From Actinoplanes octamycinicus (lineage in GTDB: Bacteria; Actinomycetota; Actinomycetes; Mycobacteriales; Micromonosporaceae): a DNA stretch of 64,000 bases. Position numbers and translations under genes: made by a program. The stretch's first letter is position 1; each line of letters opens with the position of its first letter. The notes under the pieces are model-generated. The model ran no database searches. It was not told the DNA's origin and saw nothing but the letters and a program-made list of their open reading frames with translations. The stretch covers positions 1,240,001 through 1,304,000 of the forward strand of contig NZ_JACHNB010000001.1 in assembly GCF_014205225.1 (NCBI RefSeq), in the 5' to 3' direction. Shown here piece after piece: positions 17,216 through 25,930 of the stretch.

Positions 17216-18057
17216 CCCCTCCTTCCGGCGCCCGCGGGCACCGCGTTACGGATTCGGTAGGCGGATGTGCGGCCCGCGGCCACCCGCTCGTAGTTGTCGT
17301 CGATCCCGATCGTCGTCTCGGCCGCTCCGAGGAAGAGCCAGCCGTCAGGGCGCAGGATCTTGGCGGCGTTCTGCAGCACCTGCCGCTTGGTGGCGACGTC
17401 GAAATAGATCAGGACATTGCGCAGGAAGATCACGTCGAACGGCTGCATCGGCGGGAACGGCGCGGTCAGGCTCATGTGCTTGAACGAGACGCTCTTGCGC
17501 AGCGCCGGGATCACCCGCCAGTGCGCGCCGGCCCGCTCGAAGTACTGGACCAGCTGGGTGGCCGGCAGCCCGCGGTTCACCTCGACCTGGCTGTACTCGG
17601 CCTTCTGCGCCCGCTCGACCATCGCGGTGGAGATGTCGGTGCCCTGGATCTCGTAGGACCAGCCGGCCGGCAGCGCCTCCTGCAGCGTGATCGCCAGGCT
17701 GTACGCCTCCTGGCCGCTGGAGCTGGCCGCCGACCAGAAGCGCAGCTTGCGGGCACTGGCCCGGGACTTGATCAGCTCCGGCAGCACCACGTCGGTGAGC
17801 GCCGAGAACGGCTCCCGGTCCCGGAAGAACGAGGTCTCGTTGGTGGTCAGCGCGTCGATGATCTTCCGCTGGTGCTGCGGGTTCGGGCGCTTCTGCAGAT
17901 CCGCGATGAAGTCGTTGACGTTGGGCGCCCCGACCGCCCGGGCGACCGGGATCAGCCGGGCCTCGACCAGGTACTCCTTGCCGGGCGCCAGCACGATGGA
18001 CGCCTCGCGGCGGACCAGGTTGGCGACGAACGTGAACTCGGCCTGGGACAGGGTCAT
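17212..18057 (-). CDS. cheR: Chemotaxis receptor methyltransferase CheR
   Basis: 281 residues: N-terminal helical domain, then the SAM-binding domain with LRFWSAASSSGQEAYSLAITL, IQGTDIS and PFDVIFLRNVLIYFD. It methylates glutamates of chemoreceptors. The start overlaps the cheB stop by four bases. No chemoreceptor gene is present in the window, so receptors are encoded elsewhere. Confidence 0.95.
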   Translation of the reverse strand: MTLSQAEFTFVANLVRREASIVLAPGKEYLVEARLIPVARAVGAPNVNDFIADLQKRPNPQHQRKIIDALTTNETSFFRDREPFSALTDVVLPELIKSRASARKLRFWSAASSSGQEAYSLAITLQEALPAGWSYEIQGTDISTAMVERAQKAEYSQVEVNRGLPATQLVQYFERAGAHWRVIPALRKSVSFKHMSLTAPFPPMQPFDVIFLRNVLIYFDVATKRQVLQNAAKILRPDGWLFLGAAETTIGIDDNYERVAAGRTSAYRIRNAVPAGAGRRG

Positions 18058-19226
18058 CGGGCCACCGCCGCGGACCGGCCCACCCGAACCCGGCTCAGCA
18101 GCGCGCCGGCGATCCGATCCAGCGGCAGCACCTCGTCCGCCAGTCCGGCGCCGACCACGGCGCCGGGCATGCCCCAGACCACCGAGCTCGCCTCGTCCTG
18201 CGCCAGGATCTCGCAGCCCGCGTCGCGTAGCACTTTCGCACCACCTCGTCCGTCTTGTCCCATTCCAGTGAGCACCGCTGCGAAGGCGGTGCCGCCGTAC
18301 AGCGCCGCCACCGACCGGAACATCACGTCCACGGCGGGCCGGCAGGAGTTCTCTTGCGGTGCGTTGCTCAGCTGGGTCAGCGTCGAGGTGCCACGGCGGG
18401 TGAAGACCAGGTGCCGGTCGCCCGGCGCGATGTAGACGGTGCCGGCCGTGACTTCCATCCCGTCGCCGGCCTCGACCACCTTCAGCGGGGTGCTGCGGTC
18501 CAGCCGCTCGGCGAACATCTTGGTGAAGACCGGGGGCATGTGCTGGGTGATCACCACCGGAACCGGCAGGTCGGCGGGCAGGCCGAGCAGGACCTTGGTG
18601 AGCGCGTCCGGGCCGCCGGTGGACGAGCCGATCGCCAGGATGTCGACCCGGCCCTGCGGGCCCCGCCGAGCCGCGGGACCGGCCGGAGCCGGGCCGGCGG
18701 TGGCGCCCGGGCGGACCGCGCCGGGCGGCGGCAAGCCGGGCCGGCCGGGCACCGGACCGGCGCCGGGACGCGGACCGGCCGCCGGGGCCGGGCCCCTGAG
18801 CGGCGCGGCGGGCGGCGGGCGGCGGCGCCCGCCGAGCGCTTGGATCTTCGGTACGAGCTGCTCCCGCACCGCCGCGATGGACTCCTTCACCGAGCCCACG
18901 TTGCTCGGCTTGGTGACGTAGTCGGTGGCGCCCGCGGAGAGCGCCTCGAGGGTTGCCGTGGCACCCGCCGCGGACAGCGTGCTGAACATGATCACCGGCA
19001 GCTGGGTGTGCCGTTTGCGCAGCTCACGCACGGCTTCGATGCCGTCCATCTGCGGCATCTCGATGTCCATGGTGACCACGTCGGGCTTGAGCTGGTCGAT
19101 CTTGGCCTGCGCCAGCAGGCCGTTCGCCGCGGTGCCGACCACCTGGATGCCCGGCGCCTCCCCGAGAGCGTCGACGATCAGCCGACGGACCACCACGGAA
19201 TCGTCGACGACGAGGACCGAGATCAT
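18054..19226 (-). CDS. cheB: Chemotaxis receptor methylesterase CheB
   Basis: 390 residues: receiver domain (D54 in VTMDIEMPQMDG), a Pro/Gly/Ala linker of about 60 residues, then the methylesterase with Ser in IGSSTGGP, His in ITQHMPP and Asp in GMGQDG. It demethylates or deamidates receptors. ATG at 19226 follows AAGGGAG by seven bases; a start 21 bases upstream lacks an RBS. The linker is unusually long and proline-rich. Confidence 0.95.
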   Translation of the reverse strand: MISVLVVDDSVVVRRLIVDALGEAPGIQVVGTAANGLLAQAKIDQLKPDVVTMDIEMPQMDGIEAVRELRKRHTQLPVIMFSTLSAAGATATLEALSAGATDYVTKPSNVGSVKESIAAVREQLVPKIQALGGRRRPPPAAPLRGPAPAAGPRPGAGPVPGRPGLPPPGAVRPGATAGPAPAGPAARRGPQGRVDILAIGSSTGGPDALTKVLLGLPADLPVPVVITQHMPPVFTKMFAERLDRSTPLKVVEAGDGMEVTAGTVYIAPGDRHLVFTRRGTSTLTQLSNAPQENSCRPAVDVMFRSVAALYGGTAFAAVLTGMGQDGRGGAKVLRDAGCEILAQDEASSVVWGMPGAVVGAGLADEVLPLDRIAGALLSRVRVGRSAAVAR

Positions 19227-19239
19227 TCGACCACTCCCT

Positions 19240-20112
19240 TCAACCAAGCCAGGCAGGACCCAGCGCCGCCACCACCGGTGCGAGCAACCGGTGTGCCGTC
19301 GCGGTGTCCAGCAGATCGCGGACGACCAGCGCCTGAACGGCGCCGCTGAGCATGTTCCAGACCCCGCCGGCCCGGTCGGCCAGCGGGATTCCGGCCGTGT
19401 CCACCGCCTGCACCAGCAGCATCTGGGCTGCGGCCGCGGTACGGACCCGGTCCGAGAGGTACGCCGCCCAGGACGCCGAGTGCACGGCGGGCGACCATCC
19501 GGCGGTGTTGCGCCGGGCGTCGTCGGCAGCCGTCGAGACCCGCTCCCGGTCCTCCGGGCGCAGCGTGCGCAGCCGGTCGAGCAGGGCGGAGACGGTGTAG
19601 TGGTGCGGGCCCAGGTCGATCGGGGCGCCCGCGGGCAGTTTCTTCATGGCCGACACCCAGCCGGCGCCGAGACGCCGGCGGCTCTCCTCGTCCAGCACCT
19701 CCCGCAGGTAGCAGCCGACCGCCGCGTCGCAGAGCAGCGCGGTGGCGGCGGCCGCCTCCTCGGTCTGCCGGGCGTCCCGGCCGGTGCCCTCCCAGGTCCA
19801 CGACATCACGTCGTAGCGCAGGCAGGTGAGCAGCGCGTCGACCGAGCCGATCGGCGCCCGCTCGACCAGGGCCAGGTTGCCCGCCGGATCGTCCTTGGAC
19901 ATGCCCTTGAGGTTGGGCATCCGCCGCGCGGCGCTCTCCACCTCCACCCAGAGCGGGCCCCGGACACCCTCGTCCGGGAGCCGCTCGGCGAGCACGGGCA
20001 GATCGGCGCGCTGCAGGCGCAGTCCGCGCAGCAGGACGTCGGCCGCGGCCGACCCACCGGGCAGGCGGGTCAGGTCGAAGCCCAGGACGGGGGCGCTGAC
20101 CAGGCTGTACAT
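19240..20112 (-). CDS. Unrecognised protein inside the chemotaxis operon
   Basis: 290 residues, Ala/Leu/Arg-rich, soluble, with no signal peptide or membrane helix. Its ATG overlaps the cheW stop in TGATG and it ends 13 bases before cheB, so it is co-translated with chemotaxis genes. I see no family motif and no CheW, CheC, CheD or HEAT pattern. Helix-rich composition is the only structural hint. Being locked between cheW and cheB suggests a role in the signalling complex or adaptation; this is inference from position. Confidence 0.7.
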   Translation of the reverse strand: MYSLVSAPVLGFDLTRLPGGSAAADVLLRGLRLQRADLPVLAERLPDEGVRGPLWVEVESAARRMPNLKGMSKDDPAGNLALVERAPIGSVDALLTCLRYDVMSWTWEGTGRDARQTEEAAAATALLCDAAVGCYLREVLDEESRRRLGAGWVSAMKKLPAGAPIDLGPHHYTVSALLDRLRTLRPEDRERVSTAADDARRNTAGWSPAVHSASWAAYLSDRVRTAAAAQMLLVQAVDTAGIPLADRAGGVWNMLSGAVQALVVRDLLDTATAHRLLAPVVAALGPAWLG

Positions 20113-20549
20113 CAGTTCGTGGCGCGGTACGTGTCGACCGCCTGATTGACGTCGAGAGCCAGCATCAAGCGCCCGTCCAGCTTGAACGTGCCGACCACCA
20201 GCTCCCGGGTCGGTCCGCTGAGCGTGTCCGGCGGCGGCTCGAAGGTCTCGTCGTCCAGGTCGACCACCTCGCCGATCTTGTCCACCAGCAGGCTCACCGG
20301 TTCCCCGTCGCCGCGCAGGATCACGTTCATCACCGGACCCTGCAGCGCCTGCCGGGCGAGCCCGAGCTGGACCCGCAGGTCGACCGCCGCGATCACCTGG
20401 CCACGCAGGTTGAACAGGCCGCCGACGGCCGGCGGGGCGAGCGGCACCGGGGTGTACTCGTTGTACGAGAGCACCTCCTGCACCGTGTGCACCTCGACCC
20501 CGAAGAGCTGGCCGTCCACCTCGAAGGTGGCGAACTGGCGACTCGCCAT
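20112..20549 (-). CDS. cheW: Chemotaxis coupling protein CheW
   Basis: 145-residue CheW domain: FEVDGQLFGVEVHTVQEVL, GLFNLRGQVIAAVDLR and the VSLLVDKIGEVVDLDDETFEPPP stretch. It links receptors to CheA. It begins one base after the cheA stop, and its stop overlaps the next ATG. Confidence 0.94.
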   Translation of the reverse strand: MASRQFATFEVDGQLFGVEVHTVQEVLSYNEYTPVPLAPPAVGGLFNLRGQVIAAVDLRVQLGLARQALQGPVMNVILRGDGEPVSLLVDKIGEVVDLDDETFEPPPDTLSGPTRELVVGTFKLDGRLMLALDVNQAVDTYRATN

Positions 20550-20550
20550 G

Positions 20551-22911
20551 TCAGGCCTCCACCAACATCTCGTCGGACGCGTCGCTGTAGAAGTTCGGGT
20601 CGGCCGCGAGGATCGCCCGGCGTACGTCCAGCAGCTCGGTGACCCGTTGCTGGATCACCGCGGTGCCGACCAGGCCGTCCTCCTCGGCGTCCCGGCGGGC
20701 CGTCGTCGAGTTCTCGGCGATGTCCACGATCCGGTCGACCACCAGCGCCACGCTCCGTCCGCCCTCGCTGTAGACGACCACCGAGACGGTGTCGCCCTCC
20801 AGCTCCTCGCCGTACGCCCCGAGCAGGTGCGACAACCGCACCAGCGGGAGGATCTGCCCGCGGTACTGGACCACCTCGCGGGAGCCGGCGTGCTCGATCC
20901 GGTCGCGCGGGAACTCCTCGAGCCGGGTGACCGTGTCCAGCGGGATCGCCACCCGGCGCTCGCCGACCGCGGTGACCAGCAGGCGCTCGGTGCTCCCGGT
21001 GCCGGCGCCGCGCTTCTCCGCGACGTTCTCCCGTTCCGAGTCGACCGCCAGGTGCGAGCGGCGGGCCAGCGAGGAGACGTCCAGGATCAGGCCCACCTTG
21101 CCGTCGCCCAGGATGGTGGCGCCGGCGTACAGGCCGATGTCCTTGAACCGGGTGTTCAGGGCCTTGACCACGACCTCCTCGGTGTTCAGCACCCGGTCCA
21201 CGACCAGGCCGAACCGCCGGCCGTCGGCCTGCAGCACCATGATGTAGACGCCCTGGTCGCCGCCGACCTCCAGGCCCAGCGCGCGGTCCAGCCGGACCAG
21301 CGGGAGCAGCTTGCCGCGCAGCCGGTAGACCGGCGCGCCGGAGGCGTACTCCACCTTGGTGGTCTGCCCGTCCACGAAGACCAGCTCGAGCACCGCGACC
21401 TGGGGGACCACGTAGCGCTGGTCGCCGCAGTCGACGGTGAGCGCCTGGATGATCGCCAGGGTCAGCGGGATGGTCAGGCGCCAGACGGTGCCCTCGCCGG
21501 GCGTCGAGTCGACGCTGACCGCGCCGCCGATGTTCTCGATGTTGGTCTTCACCACGTCCATGCCGACGCCGCGGCCGGAGACGTTGGTGACCTTCGCGGC
21601 GGTGGAGAAGCCGGGCTGGAAGACCATCGCCATGATGTCGCGCTTGTCCATGTTCGGCACCTGCTCCGGCCGGAGCAGCCCGTTCTCCACGGCCTTCTGC
21701 GCGATCCGCTCCACGTTCAGGCCGGCGCCGTCGTCGGCGACCTCGACCGCGACGTGCCCACCCTCGTGGTACGCGCGCAGGGTGAGGGTGCCCTCCGGGC
21801 CCTTGCCGGCGGCGATCCGCCGCTCCGGGTCCTCGATGCCGTGGTCGACCGCGTTGCGGACCAGGTGGGTCAGCGGGTCCTTGACCGCTTCGAGCAGGCT
21901 CCGGTCGAGCTCGGTCTCCTTGCCCTCCATCACCAGCTGGACCTGCTTGCCGAGCGAGTTGCTCAGGTCCCGGATGACTCGGGGCAGCTTGGACCAGATG
22001 TGCTCGATGGGCTGCATCCGGGTCTTCATGATGCCCTCTTGCAGCTCACTGGTGATCATGCCGAGCCGCTGCGCGCTGCGCACCAGGCCCGAGTCGCCGA
22101 TCTCCATCACGCCGCGGACCAGCTGGTTCCGGGCCAGCACCAGCTCGCCGACCATGTTCATCAGGGTGTCCAGCAGGTCGACGTCGACCCGGATGGCGCT
22201 GTCCGCGATGCTCCGCTTCGGGGCCTGCGACTGCAGCGCCTCGCTGACCGCGGCCGGCTGCGTCTTGCCCTCCTCCAGCAGGATCGTGCCGAGCTTGCGC
22301 TCGTCGCCCTCGATCTGCTGCTGCAGCGCCGAGGTGACGTCGGCGGGCTGCGCGGCGCCGGCTTCGACCAGGATCTGGCCGATCGGCTGCCGCTGCTCGG
22401 CGACCGGCTCCGGGGCCGGGCGGGGCGCGGCCGGCGTCTCCGTCTCGACCGACACCGTGGCCTCGGCCTCCGGCGCGGGCGCGGCCGGAGCGGCCGCCGG
22501 GGCCGCGGCGGGGGCGCCGTCGGCCGGCGCGTCCATCTGCGCCTTGATCCGGACGATCATGCTGTCGATGTCGACCTCGTCCTCGGTGCCCTTCTCCTCG
22601 ATCGAGGAGAGCAGCGAGCGGACGCCGTCGATGCAGAGCAACAGAACGGTGATGGTCTCCGGGGTGACCGGCTGGACGCCGTCCCGCAACCGGGACAGCA
22701 GCGACTCACCGGCGTGGGCCAGCTTCTCCAGCCGGGAGAAGGCCAGGAACCCGCTGGTGCCCTTGATCGTGTGGATCGCCCGGAAGATTCGCGAGATCAG
22801 GTCACGCGAACCCGGTTCCTGCTCGAGGCTCACGAGGTCCCGGTCGATCTGGTCCAGGTTCTCGTGCGACTCCATGAGGAATTCGCCGACGATCTCGCCA
22901 AGGTCTTCCAC
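20551..22911 (-). CDS. cheA: Chemotaxis histidine kinase CheA
   Basis: 786 residues. Hpt domain with phospho-His47 in RAIHTIKGTSGF; Ala/Pro linker; two short repeats at about 175-230 (GQILVEAGAAQPADVTSAL and GTILLEEGKTQPAAVSEAL), similar to the GspE-N/ESPIII fold found in some CheA proteins; dimerisation and HATPase domains (HLVRNAVDHGIE, ADDGAGL, GRGVGMDVV); then two CheW-like domains, one more than the enteric protein has. Start GTG with AGGAGGAG five bases upstream. It leads the nine-gene chemotaxis unit. Confidence 0.95.
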   Translation of the reverse strand: MEDLGEIVGEFLMESHENLDQIDRDLVSLEQEPGSRDLISRIFRAIHTIKGTSGFLAFSRLEKLAHAGESLLSRLRDGVQPVTPETITVLLLCIDGVRSLLSSIEEKGTEDEVDIDSMIVRIKAQMDAPADGAPAAAPAAAPAAPAPEAEATVSVETETPAAPRPAPEPVAEQRQPIGQILVEAGAAQPADVTSALQQQIEGDERKLGTILLEEGKTQPAAVSEALQSQAPKRSIADSAIRVDVDLLDTLMNMVGELVLARNQLVRGVMEIGDSGLVRSAQRLGMITSELQEGIMKTRMQPIEHIWSKLPRVIRDLSNSLGKQVQLVMEGKETELDRSLLEAVKDPLTHLVRNAVDHGIEDPERRIAAGKGPEGTLTLRAYHEGGHVAVEVADDGAGLNVERIAQKAVENGLLRPEQVPNMDKRDIMAMVFQPGFSTAAKVTNVSGRGVGMDVVKTNIENIGGAVSVDSTPGEGTVWRLTIPLTLAIIQALTVDCGDQRYVVPQVAVLELVFVDGQTTKVEYASGAPVYRLRGKLLPLVRLDRALGLEVGGDQGVYIMVLQADGRRFGLVVDRVLNTEEVVVKALNTRFKDIGLYAGATILGDGKVGLILDVSSLARRSHLAVDSERENVAEKRGAGTGSTERLLVTAVGERRVAIPLDTVTRLEEFPRDRIEHAGSREVVQYRGQILPLVRLSHLLGAYGEELEGDTVSVVVYSEGGRSVALVVDRIVDIAENSTTARRDAEEDGLVGTAVIQQRVTELLDVRRAILAADPNFYSDASDEMLVEA

Positions 22912-22941
22912 GTCAACTCCTCCTGCTCGGCTTCACAGCCC

Positions 22942-22969
22942 TCATCGACCCCTGCGCGCGCCAACTGAG
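22942..22969 (-). promoter_or_regulatory. FliA-type promoter for the cheA operon
   Basis: CTCA, 16 bases, GTCGATGA on the - strand, with the same spacing as the fliM promoter and two mismatches to the -10 consensus. The predicted leader is about 25 bases and contains the cheA RBS. Confidence 0.55.
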
Positions 22970-23003
22970 AAGACTCGCCCGGTACGCCTTTTTCTCCTGG
23001 CCG

Positions 23004-23026
23004 CCAGCCGTTCGGGCCCCGGCTGG
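23004..23026. terminator. Possible terminator after the response regulator
   Basis: 7-bp inverted repeat CCAGCCG/CGGCTGG with a nine-base GC-rich loop, nine bases after the stop of the response regulator and upstream of the cheA promoter. Confidence 0.45.
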
Positions 23027-23034
23027 GGCGAAGG

Positions 23035-23733
23035 TCAGGCTTCTCCGCCCGGACGGCGGTAGCGGTAGCCGAACCCACGAACCGACTCGATCGGCGATTC
23101 GTCGGGATCGGACCAGCCGAGCTTGCGCCGCAGCCGCAGCACCGCGAACTTGACCCGCTCCTGGCCGATGCCGGTCGGGTCGTCCCACGCCTGGGTCAGC
23201 AGCTGGTTCGGCGAGAGCACCGCGCCGGCATGCCGCACCAGCGCGTTGAGCAGGCGGAATTCGGTCGGCGTGAGCCGCTTCTCCTCGCCCTTGACGTAGA
23301 CGCGACGCTTGGTCGGGTCCAGGTGCACCAGGCCGTCGTCGTAGATCTGGCTGGCCCAGCTGTTCTGCCCGCTGGACGAGCGGCGCAGCAGCGCCTCCAC
23401 CCGGGCCAGCAGCTCGTTGTTGGCGAACGGCTTGGTCAGGTAGTCGTCGGCGCCGCCGCGCAGGCCGCGGACCTTCTCCGCTTCCTGCCCGTGCGCGGTG
23501 AGGACCAGCACCGGCACGTCGGACACGTCCCGGAGCCGCTCCAGCACCTGCCAGCCGTCCATCTCCGGCAGGCCGACGTCGAGCACCACCAGATCGGGAT
23601 GCTCGGCGTACGCCTCCTTGAGACCGGACCGGCCGTCCGCGGCGTGGGCGACCTCGTACCCGGCCCGGCTGAACAGCAGCCGCAGAGCGAGTGCGATGTC
23701 CGGGTCGTCCTCGACCACGAGTAGGCGACTCAT
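23035..23733 (-). CDS. OmpR/PhoB-family response regulator
   Basis: 232 residues: receiver domain (D9-D10, phospho-acceptor D52 in VVLDVGLPEMDG, T in VLTAH, K in LTKPF) and a C-terminal winged helix (RLTPTEFRLLNALVRHAG, FAVLRLRRKLG, VRGFGYRY). It is a DNA-binding regulator of unknown targets. ATG at 23733 follows GGTGAG. The longer in-frame start adds 34 unsupported residues. No partner histidine kinase is adjacent. Position upstream of the chemotaxis operon suggests, but does not prove, a role in motility control. Confidence 0.9.
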   Translation of the reverse strand: MSRLLVVEDDPDIALALRLLFSRAGYEVAHAADGRSGLKEAYAEHPDLVVLDVGLPEMDGWQVLERLRDVSDVPVLVLTAHGQEAEKVRGLRGGADDYLTKPFANNELLARVEALLRRSSSGQNSWASQIYDDGLVHLDPTKRRVYVKGEEKRLTPTEFRLLNALVRHAGAVLSPNQLLTQAWDDPTGIGQERVKFAVLRLRRKLGWSDPDESPIESVRGFGYRYRRPGGEA

Positions 23734-24130
23734 CGTGTGCTCACCCTGCCCCCAACCCGTGCTCGCGCCCGTTTCCGGGCACGGTCGATCCCCTCGCGCG
23801 ATGGCGCGCCGGGAAGTCGGTGTCTTGCCTGGCACCGCCCGCGCGAATCGCGGACGGGAGAATCCAAAGGCGCAAAAACACCATAGCGTGATGTCATCGC
23901 CTATTTACGGACAGTGACAGTTTAGCGGGCAAAGGCCCGGCACACCGGCCGGTCCACCAGGATCAGTGGGCAAGATCCGCGGGACGCCGCTGGACCACCC
24001 ATCCCCCCAGCATTTCATTTCTAGTACGACATTTCCGCCGTTCCGGGAAAGATGTGACACGCAGCGAAGTAAGGGGTCCGATATCCCTGGTGGACGAATC
24101 GGCGTCCACCACGGATCCGGGAGGAAACCC
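23734..24130. other. Intergenic region between two divergent genes
   Basis: 397 bases with no gene. It must hold the - strand promoter of the response regulator and the + strand promoter and leader of the CAP-domain gene. The only structure seen is an 8-bp perfect hairpin (24089-24096 with 24103-24110) about 10 bases upstream of the GGGAGG RBS. I could not match the leader to the c-di-AMP or c-di-GMP riboswitch consensus. An AT-richer stretch lies at about 23870-23925. Confidence 0.4.
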
Positions 24131-24799
24131 GTGTTCGACAAGGTGGTACGTCGCGCCTCCGCGCTCGCGGCCGCGCCCGCACTGCTCGCCCTGCCCGCCG
24201 CGCTGTTCGCGCTCCCGCACGCGGTGCACGCTCAGGGGCCGGTGATCCCCGGCCGGCCGCCGGGCCACCCCTCGCCGGCGGTCACCGCCTCGCCGACGCC
24301 GCCGGACGGGTCACCCGGTCCGGCGACGGCCCCGCGCACCCCGGCCGCGCCGATCACGCCGAACATCGCCGCGGCGCCGGCCGGCGCGGCCACCCCGGAT
24401 CCGGAGAAGGCCCGCGCCCGCACGCTGATGCACCAGGTCATCCGGCTGACCAACCGGGAGCGGGCGCGAGCCGGCTGCCCGCGGCTCGGGGTCGACCACG
24501 AGCTGATCCTGGCGTCCGTCGCACAGTCCTACTACATGGCCCGGACCCGGCTGTTCAGCCACGTGTGGCGGGACGGCTCGACGTTCGCGATGCGCGCCGA
24601 GCGGGCCGGCTACCAGGCGCCGGCCGGGGAGAACATCGCCTGGGGCTACCCGACCGCGCGCGAGGTGATGGCCGCCTGGATGGCCAGCCCGGGGCACCGG
24701 GCCAACATCCTCAACTGCGGGGCCCGGTCGATCGGCGCGGCCATCGTCTACGCCGCGGACGGGACGCCCTACTACACCCAGGTGTTCGGCTGGCGCTGA
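24131..24799 (+). CDS. Secreted CAP/SCP-domain protein
   Basis: 222 residues. Signal peptide at 1-34 (KVVRRASALAAAPALLALPAALFALPHAVHAQ), a Pro/Ala-rich spacer to about 95, then a CAP domain (PF00188): LTNRERARAGCPRLGVDHELILASVAQSYYMA, LFSHV, AGENIAWGYPTAREVMAAWMASPGHRANILN and YYTQVFGW. The His/Glu positions of the CAP cavity are present. The bacterial CAP role is unclear; the protein is extracellular. GTG start chosen for GGGAGG upstream and a clean signal peptide; the frame further upstream is in the leader. Confidence 0.88.
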   Translation: MFDKVVRRASALAAAPALLALPAALFALPHAVHAQGPVIPGRPPGHPSPAVTASPTPPDGSPGPATAPRTPAAPITPNIAAAPAGAATPDPEKARARTLMHQVIRLTNRERARAGCPRLGVDHELILASVAQSYYMARTRLFSHVWRDGSTFAMRAERAGYQAPAGENIAWGYPTAREVMAAWMASPGHRANILNCGARSIGAAIVYAADGTPYYTQVFGWR

Positions 24800-24812
24800 A
24801 CCGGTTCGCCGG

Positions 24813-25874
24813 TCAGAGCTCGCAGTTGACCAGCACGGGCTCGGGGTGCAGCTCGACGCCGAACCGGTCGCGCACCCCGTCCCGGATGGTCCGGGCCAGA
24901 TCGAGCAGCGCCGCGGTGTTCCCGCCGCCCCGGTTGGTCAGCGCCAGCGTGTGCTTGCCGGAGATGGCCACCCCGGCGCCGGCGAATCCCTTCGGGAAGC
25001 CGGCCTGCTCGATCAGCCAGGCCGCCGGGATCTTCACCGTCCCGTCCGCGCCCGGCCAGTGCGGCATCTCGCCGCGGGCCGCGGTCAGCTCCGCGAAGAA
25101 GCCGGCCGGGACCACCGGGTTGGTGAAGAACGAGCCGACCGACCAGGTGTCCCGGTCCTCCGGGTCGAGCACCATGCCCTTGCCGGCGCGCAGCTTGAGC
25201 ACGGTCTCCCGGGCGAGCTCCAGCGGCACCCGGTCGCCCGCCTCGACACCCAGCTGGCGGGCCAGCTCGGCGTACCGGATCGGGCTCGACAGGTTTTCCG
25301 TGGTCAGCCGGAAGTCGACCGCGGTGACCAGGTAACGGTCGTTGTGCTTGAACACGCTGGAGCGGTACCCGAACCGGCACTCCGCCGGGGTCATCTCCCG
25401 CTGCACGTCGTCGATCCGGTCGTAGGCGTGCACCGCCGCGATGGTGTGCGCCACCTCCTGGCCGTAGGCGCCGACGTTCTGGATCGGGGTGGAGCCGGCC
25501 GCGCCCGGGATACCGGACAGGCACTCCACGCCGGACCAGCCGTTGCTCACCGCGTACCCGACGAACTCGTCCCAGGGCTCGCCGGAGGCGACCCTGACCA
25601 GCACCTCGCCAGCGCCCTCGGAGACCACCTCGACCCCGCGGTCGCGCAGCAGCAGCACCTCGCCGGCGAAGCCGGCGTCGCCGATCACCACGTTGCTGCC
25701 GCCGGCCAGGACCAGCAGCGGGCGTCCCTCGGCCGTGGCGCGCCGCACCGCGGCGACCGCCTCGCCGGTGTCGACCGCGACGGTCACCGTGCCGGCCGGC
25801 CCGCCGAGGCGTAGCGTCGTGTACGCCGCCAGCATTCGGTCCGCAGTCGGGGATGTGTCAGTCACGACGTTCAC
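24813..25874 (-). CDS. murB: UDP-N-acetylenolpyruvoylglucosamine reductase MurB
   Basis: 353 residues. FAD-binding PP-loop-type motif (TTLRLGGPA, LLVLAGGSNVVIGD), substrate part GIPGAAGSTPIQNVGAYGQEV, YRSSVFK, catalytic Ser in SVGSFFTNPVV, and a C-terminal LALTNRGGGNTAALLDLA. It catalyses the NADPH-dependent second step of UDP-MurNAc synthesis. It converges with the CAP gene, 13 bases apart. GTG start; another GTG lies three codons later. Confidence 0.95.
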   Translation of the reverse strand: MNVVTDTSPTADRMLAAYTTLRLGGPAGTVTVAVDTGEAVAAVRRATAEGRPLLVLAGGSNVVIGDAGFAGEVLLLRDRGVEVVSEGAGEVLVRVASGEPWDEFVGYAVSNGWSGVECLSGIPGAAGSTPIQNVGAYGQEVAHTIAAVHAYDRIDDVQREMTPAECRFGYRSSVFKHNDRYLVTAVDFRLTTENLSSPIRYAELARQLGVEAGDRVPLELARETVLKLRAGKGMVLDPEDRDTWSVGSFFTNPVVPAGFFAELTAARGEMPHWPGADGTVKIPAAWLIEQAGFPKGFAGAGVAISGKHTLALTNRGGGNTAALLDLARTIRDGVRDRFGVELHPEPVLVNCEL

Positions 25875-25930
25875 CCTAAGCTCATCGGGCAGAGTGATTC
25901 ACCGGCGGTCCGGCCGAGCGGGAGACTGCG

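Noticed and set aside
23900..24130. Riboswitch (c-di-AMP or c-di-GMP type) in the leader of the CAP gene
   Set aside because: Conserved blocks of these riboswitches were not found; only one simple hairpin is present.
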